Below, piece after piece: positions 52,744 to 61,623 of a DNA stretch of 64,000 bases. A model generated the notes under the pieces. It saw only the letters and a list, made by a program, of their open reading frames with translations, ran no database searches and had not been told where the DNA came from. The DNA lies in NCBI GenBank assembly GCA_002337385.1, contig DDFY01000004.1, positions 47,520 to 111,519 of the forward strand. The letters are read 5' to 3'. The first letter of the stretch is position 1, and each line of letters begins with the position of its first letter. Source of the stretch: Erythrobacter sp. UBA1916 (GTDB lineage Bacteria > Pseudomonadota > Alphaproteobacteria > Sphingomonadales > Sphingomonadaceae). Made by a program: the position numbers and the translations under genes.

Positions 52744-53645
52744 GCGAAGAGCAAATGTCCACCCCGGCCCCTGCCGAAGCGGAAGACCTGCCCGAGACCG
52801 AACGGTTCGAAGGTGAATACCCGATCCGTATCCACGACCTGCGCACCAGTTTCGGCGAGCAGGTCGTCCACGAGCACCTCGACCTCGAGGTGCGCCGCGG
52901 CGAGATCCTCGGCGTGGTGGGTGGATCGGGCACCGGCAAGAGCGTGCTGATGCGCGCGATCATCGGCCTGCAGGTGCCTGACGAAGGCACGATCGAGGTG
53001 TTCGGCCAGGACATCACCCGCGCCGAGCCCGATGAGGTGATCGGCGTGCGCAACCGCTGGGGTGTGCTGTTTCAGGGCGGCGCACTGTTCTCCACGCTAA
53101 CCGTGGCCGAAAACGTGCAGGTGCCGCTCAAGCAGTTCTACCCGGAACTGAGCCAGGAACTGCTCGACGAGATTGCCCGCTACAAGGTGGTGTTCGGCGG
53201 ATTGCCCGAAGATGCCGCGAACAAGTATCCGTCGGAGCTGTCGGGCGGAATGCGCAAGCGCGCCGGTCTCGCCCGGGCGCTGGCGCTTGATCCCGAACTG
53301 CTGTTCCTTGATGAGCCGACCGCCGGGCTTGACCCGATTGCGGCGGCCAAATTCGACGATCTCACCCGCGAACTGGCCGATCGGCTGGGGCTGACCGTGT
53401 TCCTGATCACGCACGATCTCGATACGCTCTATGCCATCTGTGACCGGGTCGCGGTGCTGGCCGATCACAAGGTGGTGGGCGTGGGTACGATCCCCGAATT
53501 GCTCGAAAGCGGGCACCCGTGGATCGAGGAGTATTTCAACGGGCCACGCGCCCGTGCAGCGCAGGGTACGCACAAGGCAGCCCTGGCAAAGGGAACCGCT
53601 GAGGCGGGGAAATATTTGGACAATACGGACCCGCAGGGTTCATAG
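52740..53645 (+). CDS. mlaF: MlaF-type lipid ABC transporter ATPase
   Basis: A 301-residue ATP-binding subunit: Walker A GGSGTGKS near residue 62, Q-loop VLFQGGALF, signature LSGGMRKRAGLARALA, Walker B LLFLDEPTAGLDP and switch His in LITHDLDT. The RKRAGLARA wording is typical of MlaF. The C-terminal 30 residues are a polar extension. The start ATGA overlaps the mlaE stop. Confidence 0.93.
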   Translation: MSEEQMSTPAPAEAEDLPETERFEGEYPIRIHDLRTSFGEQVVHEHLDLEVRRGEILGVVGGSGTGKSVLMRAIIGLQVPDEGTIEVFGQDITRAEPDEVIGVRNRWGVLFQGGALFSTLTVAENVQVPLKQFYPELSQELLDEIARYKVVFGGLPEDAANKYPSELSGGMRKRAGLARALALDPELLFLDEPTAGLDPIAAAKFDDLTRELADRLGLTVFLITHDLDTLYAICDRVAVLADHKVVGVGTIPELLESGHPWIEEYFNGPRARAAQGTHKAALAKGTAEAGKYLDNTDPQGS

Positions 53646-53654
53646 GGGCGGGCA

Positions 53655-54602
53655 ATGGAAACAAGAGCCAATCACGTCTGGGTCGGAATCGTCACCCTGT
53701 TGCTGTTGGCGGCGGCGGCGCTCTTTTTCGTCTGGCTCGCCCGGCTCGATCAGGCGAACCAGAAGGAATATGACATCTTCTTTGGCCAGTCGGTCGGCGG
53801 TGTGGCCAGCGGTTCGGTGGTTACCTATTCGGGCGTGCCGGTCGGCCAGGTCGCGAACATCTCGATCTGGGACAAGGACCCCGAGTTCGTGAAGGTCCGC
53901 ATCAAGGTGCAGGGCAATACCCCGATCCTTGTCGGCACCACGGCCACCGTCTCGTCCAGCTTCACCGGCGTTTCCAACATCAGCCTCGATGGCGGCCGTG
54001 CCAATCAGCCCGAGATCAGCTGCGCGACCACCGATTGCCCCGAAGGGGTTCCGGTAATCCCGCCTGCGCCCGGTGCGCTTGGCGAAATCCTCGCCAGTGC
54101 GCCGCTGCTGCTCGAACGGCTGGCCACCCTGACCGAGCGTCTCAGCCGCGTGCTTGATGACGACAATCAGGAATCGATTGCGGGCATTCTGAAGAACACC
54201 AACAAGATCAGCGCCAGCCTGGCCCAGACCGCGCCTGAAGTGCGGGTGGCCATGCGCGAATTGCAAGGCACGCTTGCCCAATCGACCCGCACGCTGGCGG
54301 CCTTCGAAGGGACGCTGAACACGGCCAATTCGATGCTGGGCGAAGAAGGCGAAGCGCTGGCGGCTGAACTGCGCGAGACCTTGAGCAGCGCCAAGGGCGC
54401 GGCGGACCAGCTGCAAACCACGCTGGCCAGTGTCGATCCGGTGACGGACCAGTTGCAGCGCGACACCCTGCCCGCGGCCAGCGCCACATTGCAGGACATC
54501 CGCCGCACCAGCGAGAGCCTGCGCAATCTCACTGAACGGCTCGAAAACAACGGCGCGGGCGCGCTGGTGGGTGGGGCCAAGCTGCCGGATTACGAACCAT
54601 GA
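53655..54602 (+). CDS. mlaD: MlaD-like MCE-domain lipid-binding protein
   Basis: A 315-residue periplasm-facing protein. One membrane helix (about 8-28) precedes the MCE domain (about 38-120; YDIFFGQSVGGVASGSVVTYSG-type core, here split as VGGVASGSVV and VPVGQVANI). A long helical region follows, longer than in E. coli MlaD, and could form a tube or needle. It carries phospholipids between MlaEF and partner proteins. It lies nine bases after mlaF. Confidence 0.9.
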   Translation: METRANHVWVGIVTLLLLAAAALFFVWLARLDQANQKEYDIFFGQSVGGVASGSVVTYSGVPVGQVANISIWDKDPEFVKVRIKVQGNTPILVGTTATVSSSFTGVSNISLDGGRANQPEISCATTDCPEGVPVIPPAPGALGEILASAPLLLERLATLTERLSRVLDDDNQESIAGILKNTNKISASLAQTAPEVRVAMRELQGTLAQSTRTLAAFEGTLNTANSMLGEEGEALAAELRETLSSAKGAADQLQTTLASVDPVTDQLQRDTLPAASATLQDIRRTSESLRNLTERLENNGAGALVGGAKLPDYEP

Positions 54603-55222
54603 GAGATCTTCCGATGAGCCACACTCCTGCAATGGCCCGGCGGTTTTCAGCGCTTGTTGCGGCCGTGGCCGGTGCCGCGCTGCTGAGCGGTTGCATCAGC
54701 TTCGGCAAAGAGCCGCCCGCGCAGATGCTGACGCTGACCTCGGCGAGCCAGATCGCCGCCGGAGCGGCGCGCGACGGTGCGATCAGTTCGGCGCTTGCGG
54801 TGCAGGAACCGAACGTGTCGCAGCTTCTCAACGTCAACCGCATTCCGGTGATGACGACTGACAGCTCGCTGGCCTACCTGAAGGACGCCTACTGGGTCGA
54901 GAAGCCCGCTAATCTGTTCCAGGGTGTGCTGGCCGAAACGATTCGGGCGGGCGGCAAGCGGCTCGTGGTTGATGGCGGTGATCTTGCCTATGCCGCACCC
55001 ACGCAGCTGACCGGCGAACTGCTCCAGATGGGCTATGACGCGCCGAGCGGCTCGGCCGTGGTCGTTTACGATGCCGTGCTGGCTGAACCAAACGGGGATC
55101 TGCGCACGCAGAGGTTCGAACACCGCGTGACTGGCGTGCGGGCCGAAGCGCTTGACGTTGGCCGCGCGCTTAACGAGGCGGCCAACGCGGTGGCGGCTGA
55201 CGTTGCCGAGTGGGTGGGCTGA
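54599..55222 (+). CDS. ABC-type transport auxiliary lipoprotein (PqiC-like)
   Basis: A 207-residue lipoprotein. A lipobox LLSGC lies near residue 32, followed by the DUF330/ABC_trans_aux fold (VNRIPVMTTDSSLAYLKDAYWVE in pieces; DLRTQRFEHR near the end). In alphaproteobacteria such lipoproteins accompany MCE operons and sit at the outer membrane. The start overlaps the mlaD stop (ATGA); an ATG at 54614 is an alternative. No MlaC or MlaA gene is adjacent. Confidence 0.85.
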   Translation: MRDLPMSHTPAMARRFSALVAAVAGAALLSGCISFGKEPPAQMLTLTSASQIAAGAARDGAISSALAVQEPNVSQLLNVNRIPVMTTDSSLAYLKDAYWVEKPANLFQGVLAETIRAGGKRLVVDGGDLAYAAPTQLTGELLQMGYDAPSGSAVVVYDAVLAEPNGDLRTQRFEHRVTGVRAEALDVGRALNEAANAVAADVAEWVG

Positions 55223-55240
55223 GGCTTTAGGCCCAAGCCC

Positions 55241-55265
55241 GCTCTCCCTGAGTATTTCGAAGAGC
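55241..55265. repeat. Solitary diverged REP-like copy
   Basis: CCCTGAGTATTTCGAAGAGC differs at several positions from the CTGAGCTTGTCGAAGGGC core seen elsewhere. It lies between convergent genes without a partner arm and is probably a decayed repeat. Confidence 0.4.
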
Positions 55266-55290
55266 AGGCTCCGGCTGAGCGGTCGCCGGG

Positions 55291-55995
55291 TTATTCGGCG
55301 GGTTCGCGCACAGCCTCGGCAAATTCCGCCGCTTTCAGGAATGCTGCCAGCCGCAAGGCGCGCACCTGTTCGGCTTCCCAGTCGCTGCCCCATAGCTCGG
55401 CTTGCCAGTCTTCCTCGGCATTGGTGGCGGAGAAAAGCTGTTCGGCATCGGCGTTGTCTTCCAGCACTGCCAGCGCCGCGATCAGCGAGGCTGCCAGCGA
55501 GGCGAGGGTGAGCAGGGCGGCGAGGGTAAAGTCGCTCTCACCTTCCAGCCGCTTGCGCAGGGCTGCCATCGTGGCGGCGGGCTGAGGCCGGTGGATAATC
55601 CCGCTGATCCGCTCGAACCGGGCTGTGTGCTGTGCCTCACAGGCTGTTACCAGCGGCTCCCACAGGGCTTCCTGCCGCTCGAATAGCGCTTCGCCGGGCT
55701 CGGCGCGGTAACACAGGGTATCGGTCTCGGCATAGGCGAGCAGCTTGGCAATGGTCGCCTCGCGCTCGGGCGCAATCGTGTCGATGGCAAGATCGGCAAG
55801 GTCGCGGAACACGAAGCTCTTGGGGTCGATCTCCTCGCCTTGCGCGTCCCACTCGCTTGCCAGCAACCGCGCAGTGGCCTCGGTGGGCACGACCTGCTGG
55901 CTGCCGCCTTGTGTCCTGATCCCGCGTCCGTCGAGGTGCACCTGCCAGCCGTGCGCTACGCGGTCAGTGCTGGCTTCCTTGTAAAACCGCTTCAT
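55291..55995 (-). CDS. ATP12 family F1-ATPase assembly chaperone
   Basis: A 234-residue protein beginning MKRFYKEAS, with GWQVHLDGRGIRTQ, ASEWDAQGEEIDPKSF and LCYRAEPGEALFERQ, all typical of ATP12. In mitochondria ATP12 shields the F1 alpha subunit before assembly; alphaproteobacterial members are thought to act likewise. It ends a minus-strand operon and overlaps the small upstream gene by four bases. Confidence 0.9.
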   Translation of the reverse strand: MKRFYKEASTDRVAHGWQVHLDGRGIRTQGGSQQVVPTEATARLLASEWDAQGEEIDPKSFVFRDLADLAIDTIAPEREATIAKLLAYAETDTLCYRAEPGEALFERQEALWEPLVTACEAQHTARFERISGIIHRPQPAATMAALRKRLEGESDFTLAALLTLASLAASLIAALAVLEDNADAEQLFSATNAEEDWQAELWGSDWEAEQVRALRLAAFLKAAEFAEAVREPAE

Positions 55996-56213
55996 TCGTC
56001 GGGCGTCTTCCAGCGCTTCGCCATCATTATCGGCATCACGAAAAACTCGAACAGGCCGAATGCCACCAGGCCGTAGCCGAGCACGGGCGGGCCTGCGATT
56101 GCGCCGCCGATAATCACCAGCCCGCCCAGTGTAAGCAGGGCACCGCCAAGGCGCATCAGTTGCAACATGATCCAGCGCCCCTGCGCCGGATCGGCTTCGG
56201 GCTCGGTGCTCAT
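55992..56213 (-). CDS. Small two-helix membrane protein
   Basis: A 73-residue protein with two hydrophobic segments (about 15-35 and 42-64; GGALLTLGGLVIIGGAIAG and LGYGLVAFGLFEFFVMPIMM) and a polar N-terminus. The function is unknown. Both ends overlap neighbours by four bases, so it is a real, coupled member of the operon. Its position before ATP12 might suggest a membrane-assembly role, but that is only association. Confidence 0.75.
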   Translation of the reverse strand: MSTEPEADPAQGRWIMLQLMRLGGALLTLGGLVIIGGAIAGPPVLGYGLVAFGLFEFFVMPIMMAKRWKTPDE

Positions 56214-56863
56214 CCGATCAACTCTTCCAGTTCGGCCATGCTGGTGGCCACGGCCTCGGCCCCGGCATTGCGCAGCTCGCTGGCCTCGTGATAGCCCCAG
56301 TCGACCCCGATGGCGCGCACCTGCGCCGACTGGGCCATCACGATGTCGTAGACCGTATCGCCGATCATCACGGTGTCTTCGGGCGCGGCGAGGCAATCGT
56401 CCATCGCTGCCAGCAGCATGGCGGGATCGGGTTTCGAGGGATGGCGGTCGGCGGTGTGAAGCGGGCCGAACAGCGGGGCAAGACCATTGGCGGCCAAGGT
56501 GCTTGCGAGCCCCCGGTCGGACTTGCCGGTGGCGACGCCCAGCGTCCAGCCCTTGGCGTGGAGGCGCTGGAGCAGCTCGGGAATGCCTGCGTAAAGCGGT
56601 TCCTTGAGCGAGCCGTCCTCACGCATGGCGCGAAAAGCGCTCTTGTAGCTTTCGACAAGGTCGCGGACCGCTTCCTCGTCCGCCTGCGGGGCCAGCTCGC
56701 GCATGGCTTGCGGCAGGCTCAACCCGACGATGCGGCGCACCGTGTGGTGATCGGGCGAGGGCAGGCCGTGCTCGGCAAAGGCGCTCTCCATCGCGCGCAC
56801 GACGCCGGCTTGCCCGTCTGCCAGGGTGCCGTCGCAATCGAATACTGCGAGGCGGACGCTCAT
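56210..56863 (-). CDS. HAD-IA phosphatase (phosphoglycolate phosphatase-like)
   Basis: A 217-residue HAD hydrolase. Motif I is FDCDGTLADG, motif II lies in GVATGKS, the motif III Lys is in HPSKPDP, and motif IV is MIGDTVYDI. A helical cap sits between motifs I and II. The substrate could be phosphoglycolate or another small phosphate ester. It follows the pseudouridine synthase with a four-base overlap, an arrangement common in alphaproteobacteria. Confidence 0.88.
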   Translation of the reverse strand: MSVRLAVFDCDGTLADGQAGVVRAMESAFAEHGLPSPDHHTVRRIVGLSLPQAMRELAPQADEEAVRDLVESYKSAFRAMREDGSLKEPLYAGIPELLQRLHAKGWTLGVATGKSDRGLASTLAANGLAPLFGPLHTADRHPSKPDPAMLLAAMDDCLAAPEDTVMIGDTVYDIVMAQSAQVRAIGVDWGYHEASELRNAGAEAVATSMAELEELIG

Positions 56864-58008
56864 CGTTTCGGGCGTCCCTTGGGCGCGGGCTTGCCGCCCG
56901 GCTTGCCCACCGGTGCTGACCGGCGCGCACGGCGTTCGCCCTTGCGGGTCTTGCGATATTGCTTGGCGTGCTGGCGTGCGGCCTGCTTCTTTTCCTCGCG
57001 ACTGCGCTCGGGCGGGGGAGCGGCAACCGGGGCTGCCTCGCTCAGCGACATGTCAAAGCCGAGCTGTTCCATCGAGCCTGCAAAGTGTTCGGGCAGGTCG
57101 GCGGTGACATCGAGCTTTTCGCTGCCGGGCGCATCGATGATCAGGCGCCGCGCGTGAAGGTGCATCTTGCGGCTGACACTGCCGGTAAGGAAAGCGTCCT
57201 GCCCGCCATACTTGCCGTCGCCCACGATCGGGTGGCCAATCGCGGCCATGTGCACACGCAGCTGGTGCGTGCGCCCGGTGAAGGGTTGCAGCTCGACCCA
57301 GGCCGCCGCGTTGCCCGCGCGTTCGACCACGCGGTAGACGGTCTTGGCGGGCTGGCCGTTTTCCTCGTCGATGTGCATCTTCTCGCCGCCCGATCCGGGC
57401 TGCTTGGCGAGCGGGGCTTCGATCGTCCCCTCGAACACGTCGGGTACGCCGACCACCAGCGCCCAGTAGATCTTCTTGGCGCTGCGGCCCGAAAACCGCT
57501 TGGAGAAAAAGGCCGCGCTGCCGGGGGTGCGCGCCACCAGCAGCACGCCGGAGGTATCCTTGTCGAGCCGGTGGACGAGGCGCGGGCGGGGGCCATCGCC
57601 TTCGATATAGGCATCGAGCAGGCCATCGACGTGATGGTGCGTCTTGGTGCCGCCCTGCGTGGCGAGGCCCGGCGGCTTGTTGAGTACCAGCGCGGACTTG
57701 CTCTTGTAGATCAGCATGTCCTCGGCCTCGGCGCGCTCGGTCTCACCCAGTTCGCGCGCCTTGCGCTGCGTGCGCGGGCCATCCTCGCCGCCCGGCGGCA
57801 CGCGCAGCACTTGGCCCTCGGCGAGTCGATCCTCGGGTTTGGCGCGCTTGCCATCCACGCGCAGCTGGCCCGTGCGCGCCCAGCGCGATACCGTGCCGAA
57901 GCCGACCTGCGGCAGGTGCCGCTTGAACCAGCGGTCAAGCCGGACGCCGTCGTCGTCCTCGGCAATGGTGAATTGGCGGACCTGATCCGCAGACTGGTCC
58001 GCACTCAT
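56860..58008 (-). CDS. RluA-family pseudouridine synthase (RluC-like)
   Basis: A 382-residue enzyme. An S4 domain lies at about 22-70, then the catalytic core with Asp149 in VHRLDKDTSGVLL and GRTHQLRVHMAAIGHPI. The C-terminal 45 residues are highly basic (RRSAPVGKPGGKPAPKGRP), likely an RNA-binding tail. It probably modifies 23S rRNA at RluC-type sites. It overlaps both crcB upstream and the HAD gene downstream by four bases. Confidence 0.9.
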   Translation of the reverse strand: MSADQSADQVRQFTIAEDDDGVRLDRWFKRHLPQVGFGTVSRWARTGQLRVDGKRAKPEDRLAEGQVLRVPPGGEDGPRTQRKARELGETERAEAEDMLIYKSKSALVLNKPPGLATQGGTKTHHHVDGLLDAYIEGDGPRPRLVHRLDKDTSGVLLVARTPGSAAFFSKRFSGRSAKKIYWALVVGVPDVFEGTIEAPLAKQPGSGGEKMHIDEENGQPAKTVYRVVERAGNAAAWVELQPFTGRTHQLRVHMAAIGHPIVGDGKYGGQDAFLTGSVSRKMHLHARRLIIDAPGSEKLDVTADLPEHFAGSMEQLGFDMSLSEAAPVAAPPPERSREEKKQAARQHAKQYRKTRKGERRARRSAPVGKPGGKPAPKGRPKR

Positions 58009-58427
58009 CCGAACAACCGCATTAAAATAAGGCCTATATAAAGTCCGGCGATGCCCGCCATGATTGAGATCGAGCCGTAGATGAAGGCCAGCGCGTTGTC
58101 GCCCCGGTCTATCAGCAGCATCATCTCGAGGCTGAAAGAACTGAAGGTGGTGAAGCCGCCCAGCAAGCCGATGCCGACCATCAACCGCACCTGCTCGCCG
58201 CCGTCGCTCATGTCCGGCCCGTGGCGCGCCAGCCAGCCGGCCAGCAGGCCCATGGCCAGGCTGCCGACCACGTTGACCGTCAGCGTGGCCCAGGGAAAGC
58301 CGAGCATCGACTGCGGCCCGGCGAGATGGGTCAGTCCGCGGCCAACCTGATAGCGCAGAAAGGCACCGAAGCCACCACCGAAGGCTACCGAAAGCGAGGC
58401 GATAAGCGGAGGAGGGGTCGAGATCAT
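58005..58427 (-). CDS. crcB: Fluoride channel CrcB/Fluc
   Basis: A 140-residue protein with four helices. Family motifs are GGFGAFLRYQVGR, PWATLTVNVVGSLAMG and GFTTFSSFSLEM (the TFSTFS-type phenylalanine box). It forms dimeric channels that expel fluoride. A GTG at 58430 precedes the ATG at 58427. No fluoride riboswitch is apparent in the 227 bp upstream. It heads the five-gene minus-strand chain. Confidence 0.93.
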   Translation of the reverse strand: MISTPPPLIASLSVAFGGGFGAFLRYQVGRGLTHLAGPQSMLGFPWATLTVNVVGSLAMGLLAGWLARHGPDMSDGGEQVRLMVGIGLLGGFTTFSSFSLEMMLLIDRGDNALAFIYGSISIMAGIAGLYIGLILMRLFG

Positions 58428-58654
58428 CACCCGCCCTTAGCGGCAGATCGCCCGCGCGTCATCCCGCCGTGCGCAAAGTGCAGGCACGAATCCTTGCCAA
58501 GCCCTCCAATTTCGATTAGTGGCCGCGCCAGAAAGTCGACTCCGTAAGGATTCGGCACCTATTTCATTGGGTTTTCTGACTGGTGTCGCCCGCGCCTTTC
58601 GCTTCGCGGGGCGGCGCTTGTGTTGAAACGTATTTTGTAAGGTGGTTCAGATTT

Positions 58655-58861
58655 ATGCAAATCGTCGTCCGCGATAACAACGTCGAACAGGCCCTTCGTG
58701 CCCTGAAGAAGAAGCTTCAGCGGGAAGGTGTTTATCGCGAGATGAAGCTGCGCCGCCACTACGAGAAGCCGAGCGAGAAGCGCGCCCGTGAAAAGGCCGC
58801 CGCGATTCGCCGCGCTCGCAAGATGGAGCGTAAGCGCACCGAGCGTGACGGTTCGCGTTAA
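58655..58861 (+). CDS. rpsU: 30S ribosomal protein S21
   Basis: A 68-residue basic protein: MQIVVRDNNVEQALRALKKK followed by Arg/Lys-rich helices, typical of alphaproteobacterial S21. It joins the small subunit late and helps mRNA binding. The ATG at 58655 is chosen by homology; AAGGTGG lies upstream. Confidence 0.96.
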   Translation: MQIVVRDNNVEQALRALKKKLQREGVYREMKLRRHYEKPSEKRAREKAAAIRRARKMERKRTERDGSR

Positions 58862-58897
58862 GCGCAAGATCGCTTGAACAGCACGGCCCACTGGGCC

Positions 58898-58936
58898 AAA
58901 GGGGCGTGGAGTTGAACCTCCGCGCCCTTTTGCTTT
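58898..58936 (+). terminator. Intrinsic terminator after rpsU
   Basis: AAAGGGGCGTGGAGTT pairs imperfectly with AACCTCCGCGCCCTTTT, ending in a T-tract. It lies between rpsU and the FKBP gene on the same strand, so read-through may be partial. Confidence 0.7.
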
Positions 58937-58952
58937 TGAGGACACCTGATTC

Positions 58953-59525
58953 ATGACCGAAGTCACCCGCGTTCCGCTGCAGCCGATTGCCAAGGGCTCG
59001 CTGACCAAGCTCTGGCTTGGCGTGGTTGCCGCCGTTGCGCTGGGCGCAGGGGTGGCCTGGGCCGCCATGGCCGATATGCCGCCGGGCCTTTCGATCAACA
59101 CGGTCACCGAGGGATCGGGCGAGAGCCCCGGCCCGAATGACGTGGTCTTCGTGAAATATACCGGCAAGCTGTCTGATGGCACCGTGTTCGACCAGTCGCA
59201 GCCCGCTGCATGGCCCGTGCCCGGCATCCTGCCCGATGGCGCGCCGATGGCGCTCGATCAGGTGATTCCCGGCTTCCGCGATGCACTGGTGCAGATGCAG
59301 AAGGGCGGCAAGTACACGGTCGAGATCCCGTCTGACATGGCTTATGGCGCTTCGCCGCCTCCGGGCGCGCCGATCCCGCCCAATGCCGATCTGGTGTTCG
59401 ACGTCGAAATGGTCGACTTCATGACCCGCGAAGAGGCCGAGGCGCGCTACAACCGCATGATGCAGGCGATGCAGCAGATGCAGGGGGCCGGCGGTATGCC
59501 CGGGCCCCAAGGCGCACCGCAGTAA
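58953..59525 (+). CDS. Membrane-anchored FKBP-type peptidyl-prolyl isomerase
   Basis: A 190-residue protein. One helix (about 18-38) anchors it, and the FKBP domain (about 62-155) shows VKYTGKLSDGTVFDQS, VIPGFRDALVQMQKGGKYT and the AYGASPPPGAPIPPNADLVFDVE end. A Met/Gln-rich tail follows. It catalyses proline isomerisation of exported proteins in the periplasm. The ATG at 58953 follows GAGGACACC. Confidence 0.92.
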   Translation: MTEVTRVPLQPIAKGSLTKLWLGVVAAVALGAGVAWAAMADMPPGLSINTVTEGSGESPGPNDVVFVKYTGKLSDGTVFDQSQPAAWPVPGILPDGAPMALDQVIPGFRDALVQMQKGGKYTVEIPSDMAYGASPPPGAPIPPNADLVFDVEMVDFMTREEAEARYNRMMQAMQQMQGAGGMPGPQGAPQ

Positions 59526-59549
59526 TCCCATGGACAAGGGGCGAGTCGG

Positions 59550-61250
59550 ATGAACGACGCTGCGCCTCCTGCCGATGCTGATGTTGGCCTGATTGAAGAC
59601 TGGCCCGCGCGGCCCTGGCTGCTCGGAGGGTTGGGCGCGGTCGCGGGGCTGCTTGTCCATCTCGTTACCGATGGCTTTACCGTCGACAGTCCGATCAGCG
59701 TCGGGGCATCCACGCTGATCGGGTTTGCGGCGCTCGCGCTGGCGTTCACTCTGCGCAAACGCCAGCCGGTCGGGCCGCTGGTGTTCTCTGCCCTGCTTGG
59801 CCTCGTGATGGGCGGCATTGCCTGGCAGGCGGTGGCCGCCGATGGCCACCGCGCTGGCACCGAGTTTGCCTTTGCCGCCGGGTGTTTCTTCTCGCTGCTG
59901 GCGCTGCCGCTGTTTCAGGCGGGCTTTCACCGCACGCGACTGGCAACCGACTACCGCGCCACGCACTTCCACGTCTGGGCCGATGCCGTTAGCGGCGGCG
60001 GGGCCTTGGCCTTTGTCGGCCTCTCGTGGCTTGCCTTGCTGTTGGTCGACGGGCTGTTCGGCTTGGTCGGGATCGATGTCATTGGCCAGCTGATGCGCGA
60101 GGACGCGTTCGGCCTCGCCTGGTCGGGCGGCGCGTTTGGCGCTGGCCTCGGGGTGATTCGCAACAACCTGAAGGTGATCGGCGCGCTGCAGAACGTGGTG
60201 ATGCTGGTCTTCGCGATTCTCGCTGTGCCGTTTGCCGCCGCGCTGCTGGTGTTCCTCGTGATCCTGCTGGCGACAGGCGGCAAGGCGCTGTGGGAGGCGA
60301 CCGATTCGGCAACGCCGATCCTGCTCGCCTGCGCGGCGGGGGCATTCATCCTCGCCAATGCGATCATCCGCGACTCGGACGAGGAGCGCTCGCAAAACCG
60401 GGTGATGCTGATTGCAGGCGCGGTGCTGGCGGTGCTGATATTTCCGTTGAGCGCGTTCGGCGCGATGTCGATGGGGATTCGCATCGACCAGCACGGCCTC
60501 AGCCCCGAGCGCATCTGGGCCTTGATCGCGATTGCGGTGGCCTGCGCTTATGGCCTTGCCTGTTGGGTAGCGCTGGTGCGCGGCCGCAAGGCCATGTGGA
60601 GTGCAAGGCTACGCGATGCGAACCTGCACCTTGCCGCGGGCGTTTGCGTGCTGGCGTTGGTGTTGGCGCTGCCCTTGTGGGATTTCGGCGCCGTGTCGGC
60701 GCGCAATCAGGTCGCGCGGCTGGAGGCGGGCAAGGTTGCGCCTGAGGACTTTGACTATACCGCCTTGCGCTGGGACTTTGGCGATGCTGGCCGCGCGGTG
60801 CTGGCGCGATTGGCCAAGGGCGAGGGCGAGGTGGCCAAGCTGGCGGCGGAGGCAGAGGCCATACAGAGGCGCCCCTACGATCGTGGGAGGGACTCCGTTT
60901 CCGAGCGCACCGCAAATCTGCGCGGAGTGCCCGAGGATGCTGCTGCCCGCGCGGCTTTCACGCAGTTCGTTGTGCTGGAAAGCTGGCGCTGCCGCGAGGC
61001 TTGCCGCGTGCTCGAACTGGAGGCCTTACCCGATGGCCGCCGCCGCTTTGTTCTCGTCGATGGCTCCGCTGTGTCGCATTTGGCACTCTCTGGCGACGGC
61101 GAGTTGGAGCAGTTCAATCCCGCCTGGGAGAACGAGTTTGCCTCTGTCGTCGATGCGCCGCTTGCCGACGATGGCGCGGTGGAGGTCCGCGAGGAGACTG
61201 TCCGCCGGGTCTATCTTGACGGCAAACCCGTGGGGGCACCCTTCAAATAG
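59550..61250 (+). CDS. DUF4153 membrane protein
   Basis: A 566-residue protein with about 11 membrane helices in the first 390 residues and a soluble C-terminal part (about 395-566) that is likely periplasmic. The RNNLKVIGALQNVVMLVFA and GIRIDQHGLSPERIWALI stretches fit DUF4153. The function is unknown. It lies 24 bp after the FKBP gene and may share its transcript. Confidence 0.8.
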   Translation: MNDAAPPADADVGLIEDWPARPWLLGGLGAVAGLLVHLVTDGFTVDSPISVGASTLIGFAALALAFTLRKRQPVGPLVFSALLGLVMGGIAWQAVAADGHRAGTEFAFAAGCFFSLLALPLFQAGFHRTRLATDYRATHFHVWADAVSGGGALAFVGLSWLALLLVDGLFGLVGIDVIGQLMREDAFGLAWSGGAFGAGLGVIRNNLKVIGALQNVVMLVFAILAVPFAAALLVFLVILLATGGKALWEATDSATPILLACAAGAFILANAIIRDSDEERSQNRVMLIAGAVLAVLIFPLSAFGAMSMGIRIDQHGLSPERIWALIAIAVACAYGLACWVALVRGRKAMWSARLRDANLHLAAGVCVLALVLALPLWDFGAVSARNQVARLEAGKVAPEDFDYTALRWDFGDAGRAVLARLAKGEGEVAKLAAEAEAIQRRPYDRGRDSVSERTANLRGVPEDAAARAAFTQFVVLESWRCREACRVLELEALPDGRRRFVLVDGSAVSHLALSGDGELEQFNPAWENEFASVVDAPLADDGAVEVREETVRRVYLDGKPVGAPFK

Positions 61251-61298
61251 CACTGCGCCCGCTTGAAGCTGACGCTCGGCGCGGCTAACGCAGCCTTC

Positions 61299-61601
61299 AT
61301 GTCCGTAACCCGTGAACAGGTGGCGAAAATCGCCAGTCTTGCCCGCATTAAGGTGGACGAGGGCGACCTCGACCACTTTGTGCCCGAATTCAACGCGATC
61401 CTCGGCTTTGTCGAGCAACTGGGCGAGGTCGATACCTCCTCGGTCGAACCGATGACCGCCGTGATCCCGCAAAAGCTGCGCCTGCGCGACGACGTGATCG
61501 ACGCCGATCCGCTCACCGGCGGCGGCAAGCAGGCCGAGGTGCTGGCCAATGCGCCGGTGGCCGAGCACGGCTTTTTCGGTGTGCCCAAGGTGATCGAGTG
61601 A
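61299..61601 (+). CDS. gatC: Asp/Glu-tRNA amidotransferase subunit C
   Basis: A 100-residue subunit: VTREQVAKIASLARIKVDEGD, then FNAILGFVEQLGEVDTSSVEP and the late LRDDVI and HGFFGVPKVIE. GatC tethers GatA and GatB. The ATG at 61299 is chosen; the frame is open 12 codons further up without homology. A REP pair separates it from gatA. Confidence 0.95.
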   Translation: MSVTREQVAKIASLARIKVDEGDLDHFVPEFNAILGFVEQLGEVDTSSVEPMTAVIPQKLRLRDDVIDADPLTGGGKQAEVLANAPVAEHGFFGVPKVIE

Positions 61602-61623
61602 TGGCGGGTCTTGCGGTGCCTGG

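Noticed and set aside
58428..58654. Fluoride riboswitch upstream of crcB
   Set aside because: No recognisable GGNGAUGG-type start or pseudoknot pattern was seen on the minus strand here.
58653..60494. 613-codon minus-strand ORF
   Set aside because: Antisense to rpsU, FKBP and DUF4153, all of which have clear family motifs; it has none.
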